Source: Prevotella sp.
GTDB taxonomy: Bacteria > Bacteroidota > Bacteroidia > Bacteroidales > Bacteroidaceae
Assembly (NCBI GenBank): GCA_017645645.1
Contig: JAGCOB010000019.1
Coordinates: 1-64,000, forward strand
DNA: 64,000 bases
Direction of reading: 5' to 3'
A program made the position numbers and the translations under genes. Shown one piece after another: positions 53,601 through 62,735 of the stretch. The notes under the pieces are model-generated. The model saw nothing but the letters and a program-made list of their open reading frames with translations. It ran no database searches and was not told the origin of the DNA. Numbering within the stretch: position 1 is the stretch's first letter; the number at the start of each line of letters is the position of its first letter.

Positions 53601-55082
53601 CTAGATGATGTTAGCCAAAATAGGACCTACGGCATCACTAATAACGTTGCTTGCCCAAAGGGGGAACAGACCGAGACCTGCCACACATGCGATGAGACAG
53701 ATGACAGCAACACGCTCATCCCACGTGGCATCCGTTAGTTCAAGGTAATGCTTGTTCTTCACTTCACCATAGAGGATCTTACCAACGACACGCAGGATAT
53801 AGACTGCGGTGACGACAATAGAGGTACAGGCAATAATGGTGGCAATGCGATGGAACGAATCGGCATTCTCGAACGAGCCCACGAAAATGGTCATCTCTGC
53901 GATGAAGCCAGAGAAGCCCGGCAGACCGAGGTTGGCAAGACCTGCCACCACATAACCGACAGCAAGGAACGGCATAATCTTCATCAGGCCGTCCAGATAG
54001 CGAATATCACGGGTGTGGGTACGACCGTAGATCATACCGATAAGGGCAAAGAAGAGCGCCGTCATCAGACCGTGGGAGAGCATCTGCAGGATAGCACCCG
54101 TACAGGATGTCTTGGTCATCATCAACAGGGCGAAAAGTACCAAACCGCAGTGAGATACCGATGAGTATGCGTTAATATACTTCAGGTCTGTCTGTACACA
54201 AGCGGAGAAGGCACCGTAAACTACCGAGATAGTGGTGAGGATAAGGAATATCCATGCCAACTCATTAGCGGCATCTGGCAACAGATACATGGCAACACGG
54301 AAACAGCCGTAACCTCCTAACTTCATTAGTACACCAGCATGCAGCATGGAAACAGCTGTCGGCGCGGAGGCATGACCGTCGGGAGACCATGTATGGAAGG
54401 GGAACAAGGCTCCTAACACGCCAAAGCCGATGAAGATAAACGGGAAAAACATCTTCTGGATATCGACGGGGATGTTGTGCATGGCAGCAATCTCGTTGAC
54501 ATTCATGGTGGTAGCACCACTGAAATAATAGATGCCAAGCAGGCCGATGATCAAGAGAGCAGAACCTCCCATCAGCATCAATGTCAGTTTCATGGCCGCA
54601 TATTCCTTGTTACCGCTACCCCATACACCAATCAACAGATACATTGGAATCAAGGCAACCTCATAAAACATGAACATGGTAAACATATCGGTGCAGATGA
54701 AGAAGCCATAGACACCCGTGGAAAGCAAGGTGAACCACAGGAAATACTCCTTTGTCAGCGGTTTGAGCTGCCAGGATGCAAATGTTCCCGTGAAAACGAT
54801 AATGCTTGACAACAACAGCATCACCACGGAGATACCGTCGACGCCCACACTATAGGCAATATTCAAAGGCTTAAACCAAGGAGTGGATGCCGTCAGCAGC
54901 ATCACATCGGTATTACCTGCCGCACGCTGTTGAACGAAATAAATGGTCAGCCATATTGACAGGGCAAGCAATAAAGACGCTCCTGCCACCATCACGCCAC
55001 GCACCTGATTCAGGCTCTTGGCAAGCCAGAGACCCAGCAACATCAGGGCGGGAATTACTACGAATAATGTTAATATACTCAT
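53601..55082 (-). CDS. nuoM: NADH-quinone oxidoreductase subunit M
   Basis: A 493-aa, about 14-helix antiporter-like subunit with the conserved 'MFMFYEVALIPMYLLIGVWG' glutamate helix and 'LFPFHTWSPDGHASAPTAVS' segment. It forms one proton channel in the membrane arm. It lies 19 bp after nuoN's start in gene order L-M-N, as in most nuo operons. Length is normal. Confidence 0.96.
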   Translation of the reverse strand: MSILTLFVVIPALMLLGLWLAKSLNQVRGVMVAGASLLLALSIWLTIYFVQQRAAGNTDVMLLTASTPWFKPLNIAYSVGVDGISVVMLLLSSIIVFTGTFASWQLKPLTKEYFLWFTLLSTGVYGFFICTDMFTMFMFYEVALIPMYLLIGVWGSGNKEYAAMKLTLMLMGGSALLIIGLLGIYYFSGATTMNVNEIAAMHNIPVDIQKMFFPFIFIGFGVLGALFPFHTWSPDGHASAPTAVSMLHAGVLMKLGGYGCFRVAMYLLPDAANELAWIFLILTTISVVYGAFSACVQTDLKYINAYSSVSHCGLVLFALLMMTKTSCTGAILQMLSHGLMTALFFALIGMIYGRTHTRDIRYLDGLMKIMPFLAVGYVVAGLANLGLPGFSGFIAEMTIFVGSFENADSFHRIATIIACTSIVVTAVYILRVVGKILYGEVKNKHYLELTDATWDERVAVICLIACVAGLGLFPLWASNVISDAVGPILANII

Positions 55083-55106
55083 AATTGTACTTATTTCTTA
55101 TAGGTA

Positions 55107-57101
55107 CTATATTGCTAACAGAATTAACGTTAAGGCAACAGAGCCTGTCAGGAACCAGACGGCATACTGACGGACATCACCACTCTGCCATGGACGGATA
55201 GACTCACCAGCCTCGTTGGCACTCCATGCCATGAAGTTGAAGGTACCGTCAACCACATGACGATCGAACCAAGCAACAGGCGTAGAGACACAACGGAAAA
55301 TGATACGGTGTGTCACATACTGCCATATCTCATCCTGATAGAAACGCTTATAAGCGGCGCGATGCAGTTTCGGGAACGCTTTATACAGGCGATCTGCAAT
55401 CGGCTGACTCTCACCTTTATATATATAGGTGGCAAGACATATGCTCAAGATGGCAATGATGGTAGACGTAGCAGCAATCTGTGTGTCGAAATGGATGGTA
55501 TAGTCGGTACCTGCAGCAGACACGAACTGTCCGAACGAGCCGCCCCATCCAGCAAAACCAGCGATGGTGGAATAGATACCCACACCCATTGTAATGACAC
55601 AAAGCACAATCAGAGGAATAGTCATCGTGGCTGGAGCCTCATGCGGTGTATGATGCGCATGTGCCTCCTTGTTCTCCGTACCCCAGAAGATACCATAGTA
55701 CAGACGGAACATATAGAAGGCGGTCATGGCAGCGATACCTGTCATAATCCAGCCCACCACGGGACTATAGGCGAAACATGCCGTAATAATCTCATCCTTC
55801 GAGCTAAAGCCCGAGAAGAACGGAATACCAGCAATAGCAAAACAAGAAATTAGGAACGTGATGTTCGTGATAGGCATGTACTTACGCAAACCGCCCATCA
55901 TCTCCATCTCATTAGAATGGACAGCATGGATAATACATCCTGCACCAAGGAACAGACAAGCCTTAAACATAGCATGCGTAAACAGATGGAACATACCAGC
56001 CATGAAGCCTAACTGCGCATGGTTGTCGAGAACGCCATGCTCACCAGGCAGGGACACACCCAACGCCACCATCATAAAGGCAATCTGTGAGATGGTTGAG
56101 AAGGCGAGTACTCGTTTGATATCGCTCTGGGCACAAGCCACTGCGGCTGCATAGAAAGCGGTAAAGACGCCAACCCACACCACAATACTCATCTGAGGCT
56201 GTGCGTATTCAACCCACAAGGGGAACATACGGGCAATCTGGAACACACCGGCAACCACCATCGTGGCGGCATGGATAAGTGCGGACACAGGTGTCGGGCC
56301 TTCCATGGCATCGGGCAACCAGATATGCAATGGGAACATGGCACTCTTACCGGCACCACCGATGAACATCAATACCAGTGCAGTAGGCAGAATGAAGCCA
56401 CCGGCAGCCACTGCCCTTGCGGCACTGCCCGTAATGAACGGAGTAGTACCCTCGCCCATCACGATATTACCTGCAAAGGAGAAACTGAACGAGTCAGTAT
56501 AGTAACCAAAGAGCAGGATACCGACCAGGAAGAACATATCAGCAAAGCGTGTCACGATGAACGCTTTCTTAGAAGCGGCAATGGCGGGCTTCAACGGATA
56601 ATAGAATCCAATCAGCAGATAAGACGACACACCTACCAATTCCCAGAAGGTATACATCTGGAAGATATTCGTGGCAAGGACGAGTCCGAGCATGGACATG
56701 GTAAAAAGCGACAGGAAGGCGTAGTAACGCTGGAAGCCTTTCTCACCATGCATATAGCCGAACGAGTAGATATGTACCATAAACGACACCGTGCTGATGA
56801 CAATCAACATCATGACAGAGATGGGATCTAAGAGGATACCCATGTCAAAATGCAGGTTGCCCAACGGCAGCCAGGTGAAGTTATAGGGAACGATGGTTGC
56901 AAACGTGCCGTCAGCAAGACGGTCAGCCGTGAAATAACTGAATGCCGTCATATACGACAGTACCGTCACCAGTCCCAAGGAAGTCGTACCGATAAGACCT
57001 GCTGTCTTATGGGACATCTTCATGCCAGCCAGCGCAAGAATCACGAAAGACAGCGCAGGCAGCAGAAGTATCAGGAGGGAATAACTATATATATCCATCA
57101 T
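55107..57101 (-). CDS. nuoL: NADH-quinone oxidoreductase subunit L
   Basis: The 664-aa subunit has about 16 helices. 'FWELVGVSSYLLIGFYY' and 'FPLHIWLPDAMEGPTPVSAL' are the conserved proton-channel and Lys/His segments, and a C-terminal amphipathic arm plus final helix ('VWFLTGSVALTLILLAI') completes it. It is the distal proton pump of complex I. The start is 3 bp from the nuoK stop. Its start codon is the first of two adjacent Met. Confidence 0.96.
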   Translation of the reverse strand: MMDIYSYSLLILLLPALSFVILALAGMKMSHKTAGLIGTTSLGLVTVLSYMTAFSYFTADRLADGTFATIVPYNFTWLPLGNLHFDMGILLDPISVMMLIVISTVSFMVHIYSFGYMHGEKGFQRYYAFLSLFTMSMLGLVLATNIFQMYTFWELVGVSSYLLIGFYYPLKPAIAASKKAFIVTRFADMFFLVGILLFGYYTDSFSFSFAGNIVMGEGTTPFITGSAARAVAAGGFILPTALVLMFIGGAGKSAMFPLHIWLPDAMEGPTPVSALIHAATMVVAGVFQIARMFPLWVEYAQPQMSIVVWVGVFTAFYAAAVACAQSDIKRVLAFSTISQIAFMMVALGVSLPGEHGVLDNHAQLGFMAGMFHLFTHAMFKACLFLGAGCIIHAVHSNEMEMMGGLRKYMPITNITFLISCFAIAGIPFFSGFSSKDEIITACFAYSPVVGWIMTGIAAMTAFYMFRLYYGIFWGTENKEAHAHHTPHEAPATMTIPLIVLCVITMGVGIYSTIAGFAGWGGSFGQFVSAAGTDYTIHFDTQIAATSTIIAILSICLATYIYKGESQPIADRLYKAFPKLHRAAYKRFYQDEIWQYVTHRIIFRCVSTPVAWFDRHVVDGTFNFMAWSANEAGESIRPWQSGDVRQYAVWFLTGSVALTLILLAI

Positions 57102-57104
57102 CGT

Positions 57105-57413
57105 TTACCATTTCAAATTCTTAATACTGTCAACACTATCGCTCTTGAAGTTGCGGTAGACATTGATGATAATTGCAATAGCCACCGCACACTCGGCTGC
57201 ACAGACTCCGATACAGAAGAGAGTCATGAACATACCCTCCAGAGAACCGGGATAGAGCAGACGGTTGAAAGCGGCAAAGTTAATATCAACGGCATTGAGT
57301 ACCAACTCCACAGAGATGAGCATGGCAATCAAGTTACGACGGGTAATAAAGCCAAACACGCCGATGAAGAACAAGAGTGCGCTGAGCACGAAATAATATT
57401 CTACTGGTACCAT
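57105..57413 (-). CDS. nuoK: NADH-quinone oxidoreductase subunit K
   Basis: I start at 57413 (MVPVEYYFVLSALLFFIGVFG), 2 bp after the nuoJ stop, giving 102 aa and three helices, the usual size; an upstream in-frame ATG at 57458 lies inside nuoJ. 'NLIAMLISVELVLNAVDINF' carries the conserved membrane glutamate. It is part of the proton path beside NuoJ. Confidence 0.94.
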   Translation of the reverse strand: MVPVEYYFVLSALLFFIGVFGFITRRNLIAMLISVELVLNAVDINFAAFNRLLYPGSLEGMFMTLFCIGVCAAECAVAIAIIINVYRNFKSDSVDSIKNLKW

Positions 57414-57415
57414 AC

Positions 57416-57931
57416 TTACTTCTCCTTTCTTGCAATAACCAAACCACCAATAATACAAGCCAACAGGAACAGGGAGATGAACTCGAAGGGAAGCACATAC
57501 TGATACTTGTCTGCTCCCAAGAGTGCCATACCGATCTTATCCATCGGAACTTCCTCATCCGGCATTACCATTGCTGTATAAATAAACTGATTCTTCAGTA
57601 ACACGAGAATGACGACAGCACAACTGGCCAGTGCCAGTAGTCCTCCACAGATGATGCGGCTGACCTTGATACGCTCCACCAGACCCTGCAGGGTGCGCTT
57701 GCTCACCAATTGGATAGCAAATACAAAGATCATCGTCACGCCACCGGCATAAACAGATATCTGTGCTGCGCCTAAATACGTATAGTCAAGCAGGAAGTAA
57801 AGACCTGCCACACCAAAGAGCACGAACAACATGAAGGTCGCCGCTCTCATGATTTGCGTCGTCGCCACACACATCAGGGCAGAGCCGAGGATGACGACTG
57901 CGAGAATGCAAAACATTACCATATTTGCCAT
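57416..57931 (-). CDS. nuoJ: NADH-quinone oxidoreductase subunit J
   Basis: The 171-aa protein has five hydrophobic segments with 'VLFGVAGLYFLLDYTYLGAA' and 'VYAGGVTMIFVFAIQLV', the NuoJ core in which a pi-bulge helix rotates during coupling. It lies between nuoI and nuoK with gaps of 5 and 2 bp. Confidence 0.94.
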   Translation of the reverse strand: MANMVMFCILAVVILGSALMCVATTQIMRAATFMLFVLFGVAGLYFLLDYTYLGAAQISVYAGGVTMIFVFAIQLVSKRTLQGLVERIKVSRIICGGLLALASCAVVILVLLKNQFIYTAMVMPDEEVPMDKIGMALLGADKYQYVLPFEFISLFLLACIIGGLVIARKEK

Positions 57932-57936
57932 AGTCC

Positions 57937-58482
57937 TTACTTCGTTTTAGTATTAAACTTACCGATTTCCCATTCAGCACCACCCTCAATCAGATTGGGT
58001 AGCGAACCGCCCTGGTATACCTCCTTGTCCAGATGGAGCACCAGTTTAGAGCGGTCGAACACCGCATTTTCGAAATCATTTGTAAACTCGATAGCATCGA
58101 AATTGCAGGCGTTGGTACATAACTGACAGAACATACAGTCACCTAGGTCATACAAATAATCATCGAGCACCTTTTTCTTCTTTCCCGTCTCAGGATCCTC
58201 CTGCATGTGGGAAACAATCTTAATCGTACCATTGGGACATGACTTCTCACACAATGTGCAAGCCGTACACTTATAGGCACCGTTCTCGTCGCGTTTGAAC
58301 ACCAAGCGACCACGATGACGCTTAGCCACATGGAGTGTGGTCTTGCGGTTCTCGGGATATTGCTCTGTCGACTTGTTGGTGAAGAAGTCCTTGAAATATT
58401 CCATCCAGGTAATCTTCATTCCGGTAGCAAGCGTCTTCAGGGCATGCCCGATTTCTCCGAAATATGTTTTATTATCTTCCAT
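57937..58482 (-). CDS. nuoI: NADH-quinone oxidoreductase subunit I (2x [4Fe-4S])
   Basis: The 181-aa ferredoxin-like subunit has two cluster motifs: 'CTACTLCEKSCPNG' (first) and 'CMFCQLCTNACNFDAIEF' (second). The second ends in Cys-Asn where most have Cys-Pro. It passes electrons to NuoB near the quinone site. Length and place in the operon are normal. Confidence 0.95.
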   Translation of the reverse strand: MEDNKTYFGEIGHALKTLATGMKITWMEYFKDFFTNKSTEQYPENRKTTLHVAKRHRGRLVFKRDENGAYKCTACTLCEKSCPNGTIKIVSHMQEDPETGKKKKVLDDYLYDLGDCMFCQLCTNACNFDAIEFTNDFENAVFDRSKLVLHLDKEVYQGGSLPNLIEGGAEWEIGKFNTKTK

Positions 58483-58491
58483 TGCTATACC

Positions 58492-59580
58492 TTATTTAAT
58501 ATATAGGCCAAGAGCCACAACAACTGTCATTAATATTAGGTTGATGAGCCCTAGCGGCATCAAGTACTTCCACTCCAACTTCAGGATTTGGTCAATACGC
58601 AGACGTGGGAATGTCCACTTAATCCACATTAGGAACCATACTACAGCAAGTGTCTTACCAAAGAACCACACAATACCGGGGATATAGTCCATCACTTGGT
58701 CAAAAGCCTCAACCCCGATGTTTATAGGAGCCCAACCGCCCAAGAAGACGGCAGATGCAAGACCTGCGATAATAAAGAGGTTCAAGAATTCAGCAAGATA
58801 GAAGAAGCCAAAGCCCATACCACTGTACTCAGTATGATGACCGGCAGTCAACTCACTCTCAGCCTCTGCCATATCGAATGGACCACGATTGGCCTCGGCA
58901 TTACCTGCAATAAGGAACACCACGAAGGCAATGATGGCTGGAATATGTCCTTGGAAGATGAGCCACTTGAAAGGACCCGTCTGTGCCTCCACGATACCAC
59001 TCATTTGCATCGTACCCGTCAGAATGACGGCAGTAATCAGACAGAGGCAGAGTGACATCTCGTACGAAATCATCTGGACGGCAGCACGCATGGCAGAAAC
59101 TACAGAGTACTTGTTGTTAGAGCCCCATCCTGCCAGGAAGATACCTACCACACCAATCGAAGAGATGGCTGTGACAAGAAAGATACCTACGTTAAAGTCA
59201 AGAATATGAGCACCATTGTTCCATGGCAGGAAACTGAAAGTCCCCACCGAAGCAATAATAACTAATAATGGAGCTACAGCATATAGGAACTTGTCTGCAC
59301 GATCGACAAAGAAAATCTCCTTAATAAGCATCTTCAGTACGTCGGCAAAAATCTGCAGTGTTCCTCTAAATCCCACACGCGTCGGTCCGAGACGACACTG
59401 GAAGAAAGCACATACCCAACGCTCCATCATAATCATCAGCATAGCTATCAGTGCATAGGCGGTAAGTACGGCGACACCCACCAGTACACACTCTATCAAT
59501 ATCGACCAGAAATCTCCTAAACCGAGTGTCTCGCGAAGGAGAGCGTCGAACCATTGTGTAACAATACTAAAATCAAACAT
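58492..59580 (-). CDS. nuoH: NADH-quinone oxidoreductase subunit H
   Basis: The 362-aa protein has about eight helices and the signature 'RLGPTRVGFRGTLQIFADVLK' (quoted in part) plus 'RGPFDMAEAESELTAGHHTE'. NuoH forms the quinone entry and links to NuoB/D. It is followed 9 bp later by nuoI. Confidence 0.96.
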   Translation of the reverse strand: MFDFSIVTQWFDALLRETLGLGDFWSILIECVLVGVAVLTAYALIAMLMIMMERWVCAFFQCRLGPTRVGFRGTLQIFADVLKMLIKEIFFVDRADKFLYAVAPLLVIIASVGTFSFLPWNNGAHILDFNVGIFLVTAISSIGVVGIFLAGWGSNNKYSVVSAMRAAVQMISYEMSLCLCLITAVILTGTMQMSGIVEAQTGPFKWLIFQGHIPAIIAFVVFLIAGNAEANRGPFDMAEAESELTAGHHTEYSGMGFGFFYLAEFLNLFIIAGLASAVFLGGWAPINIGVEAFDQVMDYIPGIVWFFGKTLAVVWFLMWIKWTFPRLRIDQILKLEWKYLMPLGLINLILMTVVVALGLYIK

Positions 59581-59594
59581 AATCCAAACGCTTT

Positions 59595-61208
59595 TTATCT
59601 GTCAATATCAGGAATAACAACATCAATAGCAGCACAAGTAGCAATCAAGTCGGCAATCTTCTGACCACGTAACATCGGGTCGAAGGCACCAACCAATGAG
59701 AGTCCCATCGGACGCATCTTCATGCGATAAGGGCTCTTGTCACCACGAGAGTCGAGATAAACACCAAACTCACCTGCCACACCCTCGACAGAATAGTACC
59801 ACTGTCCCTCGGGCACCTTGATAATAGGCTTCTGTTTTACATAGAAGTCACCCTCAGGAATATTGTCAATGAGCTGTTCAATGATGTTCAGGCTCTGGTA
59901 CATCTCGTTGATATGAACGAGGTAACGGTCCATAGAGTCACAGCCGTTAAGCGTACACTGTTCCCACTCCACCTTGTCATACATATCGTACGGATGGTTC
60001 TTACGCACGTCATTCTTCCAACCAGAAGCACGTCCGGCAGGACCTGTCACAGCATAGCTGACACAATCCTCAAGACTCATCGGACCACAGTTCTCCAGGC
60101 GGTTATGAGTGATAACGTTATCGCCGAACACATCCATATACTCCTGAATCATCGGACGCAGATACTTCACCAACGCCTTAACATTCTTCACGAAGTTGGG
60201 ATCGATGTCGTCCTGCAGTCCACCTATTCTATAATAGTTCTGAATCAGTCGACCACCAGTGGTCTCCTCCATGCAGTTCAGTACATGCTCACGATCACGC
60301 ATTCCATAGAGGAAGGCAGTAAGTGCACCCAGGTCTTGAGCCACACAGGAGGTATAGAGCAGGTGGGAGTCGAGACGCTGAAGCTCGTCCATAATGGTAC
60401 GGATATACTTAATACGGTCAGTAAGCTCGACACCCAAGCCTTCTTCGATAACACCTACGAGAGCATGGCGGTGCTGCATGGCACCAAGGTAGTTCAGACG
60501 GTCGGTAAGAGCCAATGTCTGCGGATAGGTCATGCCTTCCCACATCTTCTCAATACCACGGTGAATATAGCCGAAGTGAGGATAGATACGCTTAACAACC
60601 TCACCGTCGAGCACGGTCTGCAGACGGAGCACACCATGAGTGGCAGGGTGCTGAGGACCAATGTTAATCACATAGTCATCAGAACCGAAGAGTTTGTTTT
60701 GTTTGGACTGCAGGTTTCCATCCCTGTCAATATAATATTCCAGACCGTAGTCAGACTCTTCGTCATCCTCCAACAAGTACTTATCGTTGAACTCCCAGTC
60801 CTTGCGGAAAGGATAACCCTTAAAATCATTACGCAAGAACAGGCGGCGCATATCAGGATGTCCCAAGAAGACGATACCATAAAAGTCATATACCTCACGC
60901 TCCAGCAAATCAGCTACTCGCCAGATATGACTGACGGTAGGAATATATGCCATCACCTGACCGTCGGTCTCACCAGTACCGTTGCTCGATATACCATCAC
61001 CACAGACCTGTGTCTTGGCAATCATCTTCACGGAACAACGCTCATGCGTATTCGTATTCTCAAGGATATAGACACAGCCCAGCCCTTCTTCGGCACCGAA
61101 GTCCTCACCCACGATAGTCACAAGATAGTCAAAGCCTTTCTTGTCCTTCAAGTCCTGCATCTCCTGTGCGAACTTGTCAAAAGCGAATGATAAGAATTCT
61201 AACTTCAT
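59595..61208 (-). CDS. nuoCD: NADH-quinone oxidoreductase fused subunit C/D
   Basis: Residues ~1-165 are NuoC ('EREVYDFYGIVFLGHPDMR'), and ~175-537 are NuoD ('NIGPQHPATHGVLR', 'YPHFGYIHRGIEK', 'GPAGRASGWKND' and the C-terminal 'IDVVIPDIDR'). The fusion places the quinone-site subunit and its partner in one 537-aa chain, as in E. coli and Bacteroidetes. The start overlaps the nuoB stop by 4 bp. Confidence 0.96.
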   Translation of the reverse strand: MKLEFLSFAFDKFAQEMQDLKDKKGFDYLVTIVGEDFGAEEGLGCVYILENTNTHERCSVKMIAKTQVCGDGISSNGTGETDGQVMAYIPTVSHIWRVADLLEREVYDFYGIVFLGHPDMRRLFLRNDFKGYPFRKDWEFNDKYLLEDDEESDYGLEYYIDRDGNLQSKQNKLFGSDDYVINIGPQHPATHGVLRLQTVLDGEVVKRIYPHFGYIHRGIEKMWEGMTYPQTLALTDRLNYLGAMQHRHALVGVIEEGLGVELTDRIKYIRTIMDELQRLDSHLLYTSCVAQDLGALTAFLYGMRDREHVLNCMEETTGGRLIQNYYRIGGLQDDIDPNFVKNVKALVKYLRPMIQEYMDVFGDNVITHNRLENCGPMSLEDCVSYAVTGPAGRASGWKNDVRKNHPYDMYDKVEWEQCTLNGCDSMDRYLVHINEMYQSLNIIEQLIDNIPEGDFYVKQKPIIKVPEGQWYYSVEGVAGEFGVYLDSRGDKSPYRMKMRPMGLSLVGAFDPMLRGQKIADLIATCAAIDVVIPDIDR

Positions 61209-61945
61209 ACGGCTGACTCCTCTCTTTTAGCAGTTTGTTCTTGGCTGTTAGCTTTTAGCTCTTCTACAAACTCCTGGGGAACTTCCGTAATAACCATTGG
61301 CTCACGCTTATGGTCGCCAAGTTTAGAACGGAATGTCAGTTCCTCGTTAGATACACCCAGTGCAGCCTCCTCAGCAGTCTGCTTGTGGTTGGCACCGCCA
61401 AAGAATTTTTCAATCTTCACCTTACGCTGCAGTTGCATCATACCATACATGATAGCCTCTGGGCGCGGAGGACAACCAGGAATAAACACATCTACAGGTA
61501 CGATCTCTTCGATACCCTTCACCACATGATAGCTCGACTTAAACGGACCTCCGCTGATAGCACATCCGCCAACAGCAATCACATATTTGGGTTCAGCCAT
61601 CTCATCATATAGACGCTTCAAGGCAGGAGCCATCTTGTGGGTAATAGTACCGGCGCACATGATCAGATCAGCCTGACGGGGAGAGTTACGCGTCACCTCA
61701 AAACCGAAACGGGCGAAATCATAACGGGAACAGCCACAGGCCATAAATTCAATTCCACAACATGAGGTGGCAAAAGTCAGCGACCACAGGGAGTTCGCAC
61801 GTCCCCAGTTGATCAACTGGTCCAGCGTACCCGTCACCACATTGACGCCACCCTCATGGAGTTCGTCAATAAGTTTCTCCAACGAGGCATTGTCGTTCCA
61901 CTCCTCGTAGGGAACACTCTTGATGTGAGGTTTCCTTACTTCCAT
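61205..61945 (-). CDS. nuoB: NADH-quinone oxidoreductase subunit B ([4Fe-4S] N2)
   Basis: I start at 61945 (MEVRKPHIKSVPYEEW), inside the nuoA end by 10 bp; a start at 62056 would run deep into nuoA. The 246-aa protein has the N2 cluster ligands in 'CCGIEFMACG', 'CAGTIT' and 'PGCPPRPEA'. The C-terminal ~70 residues are longer than in most NuoB and end in 'ELKANSQEQTAKREES', coded by GCTAAA-like words (61226-61260). Confidence 0.95.
   Translation of the reverse strand: MEVRKPHIKSVPYEEWNDNASLEKLIDELHEGGVNVVTGTLDQLINWGRANSLWSLTFATSCCGIEFMACGCSRYDFARFGFEVTRNSPRQADLIMCAGTITHKMAPALKRLYDEMAEPKYVIAVGGCAISGGPFKSSYHVVKGIEEIVPVDVFIPGCPPRPEAIMYGMMQLQRKVKIEKFFGGANHKQTAEEAALGVSNEELTFRSKLGDHKREPMVITEVPQEFVEELKANSQEQTAKREESAV
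61226..61260. repeat. GCTAAAA word cluster at the end of nuoB
   Basis: On the minus strand AGCTAAAAGCTAACAGCCAA is followed by ACTGCTAAAAG; the words are read in frame in the NuoB tail. Confidence 0.6.
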
Positions 61946-62286
61946 TCGAGATCTCCTTTCCGCCAGGCATATGCCAAGCCCAATACCAGAACTACCAGGA
62001 AAAAGCCGATGCTCAACAGTGCCGCTGTGCCGAACTTCTTCACTACTACTGCCCATGGATACAGAAACATCGTCTCTACATCAAACATGAGGAATAAGAT
62101 GGCAAAGAGATAGAATCCCACCGATACGGGCAGCCACGAACTGCCTCTCGTGGGTATACCACTCTCATACGGTTCACCTTTCACCTTCGCGTAGGACCTC
62201 GGTCCTATCAACTTGGCTACCACGTAAGCCGCTACCACCAATGTCAAAGCCGTCAGTATGACGGTAATCAACAAAGTAAAGTTCAT
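61936..62286 (-). CDS. nuoA: NADH-quinone oxidoreductase subunit A
   Basis: The 116-aa protein has three helices and the NuoA signature 'YESGIPTRGSSWLPVSVGFY' and 'FLMFDVETMFLYPWAV'. It heads the operon, with a -7 box 38 nt upstream. Confidence 0.95.
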   Translation of the reverse strand: MNFTLLITVILTALTLVVAAYVVAKLIGPRSYAKVKGEPYESGIPTRGSSWLPVSVGFYLFAILFLMFDVETMFLYPWAVVVKKFGTAALLSIGFFLVVLVLGLAYAWRKGDLEWK

Positions 62287-62323
62287 AAAAAGTGTTTAAT
62301 ATTTATTGAATTCAATTTGACTG

Positions 62324-62331
62324 CAAAGGTA
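62324..62331 (-). promoter_or_regulatory. -7 box (TACCTTTG) of the nuo operon
   Basis: TACCTTTG on the minus strand, matching TAnnTTTG. The sequence upstream is AT-rich and no good -33 TTTG is found at 19-20 nt. Confidence 0.55.
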
Positions 62332-62374
62332 CAAAATAATTTGCAAAGAATAAGTATAAATATCAAAAACTTTA

Positions 62375-62414
62375 AGAAAAATAAAAGCCGTCACCTTTTT
62401 CTGGCAACGGCTTT
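62375..62414 (-). terminator. Intrinsic terminator of the small HTH gene
   Basis: On the minus strand ACGGCTTT-type arms (62384-62391 with 62407-62414) pair over 8 bp, followed by TTTTATTTTTC (complement of 62375-62385). Confidence 0.75.
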
Positions 62415-62416
62415 AA

Positions 62417-62629
62417 TTATTTATTCTTAGGAAATGCTTCTTCGGACAATTCCTTAAAGAAGTCGTAATCCAAAATAGCACTGATACGCATCAACAATCG
62501 TACGTCCAGGCTTTTACGCTTGAAAATGTTATAAACATTCGTGCGCTCACAGGGGATTTGCGTTGCCAGCCAAGCGGCAGATCTACCCTGTTTCCTCAGA
62601 ATTTCTTCGATGTGCTTACCTATATTCAT
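62417..62629 (-). CDS. Small HTH (Cro/CI-like) protein, 70 aa
   Basis: The protein reads as one HTH: 'IEEILRKQGRSAAWLATQI' followed by 'RTNVYNIFKRKSLDVRLLM'. It is a single-domain regulator with no sensor part. It has its own promoter (-7 box 62675-62682) and terminator and lies between the PafA-like gene and the nuo operon; its targets are unknown. Confidence 0.85.
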   Translation of the reverse strand: MNIGKHIEEILRKQGRSAAWLATQIPCERTNVYNIFKRKSLDVRLLMRISAILDYDFFKELSEEAFPKNK

Positions 62630-62674
62630 CTGTCTTGTCGGTGTTGGTTAAATCTTTCCTTAACTATTCGACCG

Positions 62675-62682
62675 CAAAGGTA
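62675..62682 (-). promoter_or_regulatory. -7 box (TACCTTTG) of the HTH gene
   Basis: TACCTTTG on the minus strand lies about 46 nt before the start codon. Confidence 0.5.
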
Positions 62683-62735
62683 GTGAATAAATTCCAATAT
62701 ATCAGCACATTATTGTAGAAATTGTTTTTGCAAAA

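Noticed and set aside
59913..61190. 425-aa open frame antisense to nuoCD
   Set aside because: It lies fully inside a highly conserved gene on the other strand, has no plausible start signal and no recognisable domain. It is a by-product of codon use in nuoCD.
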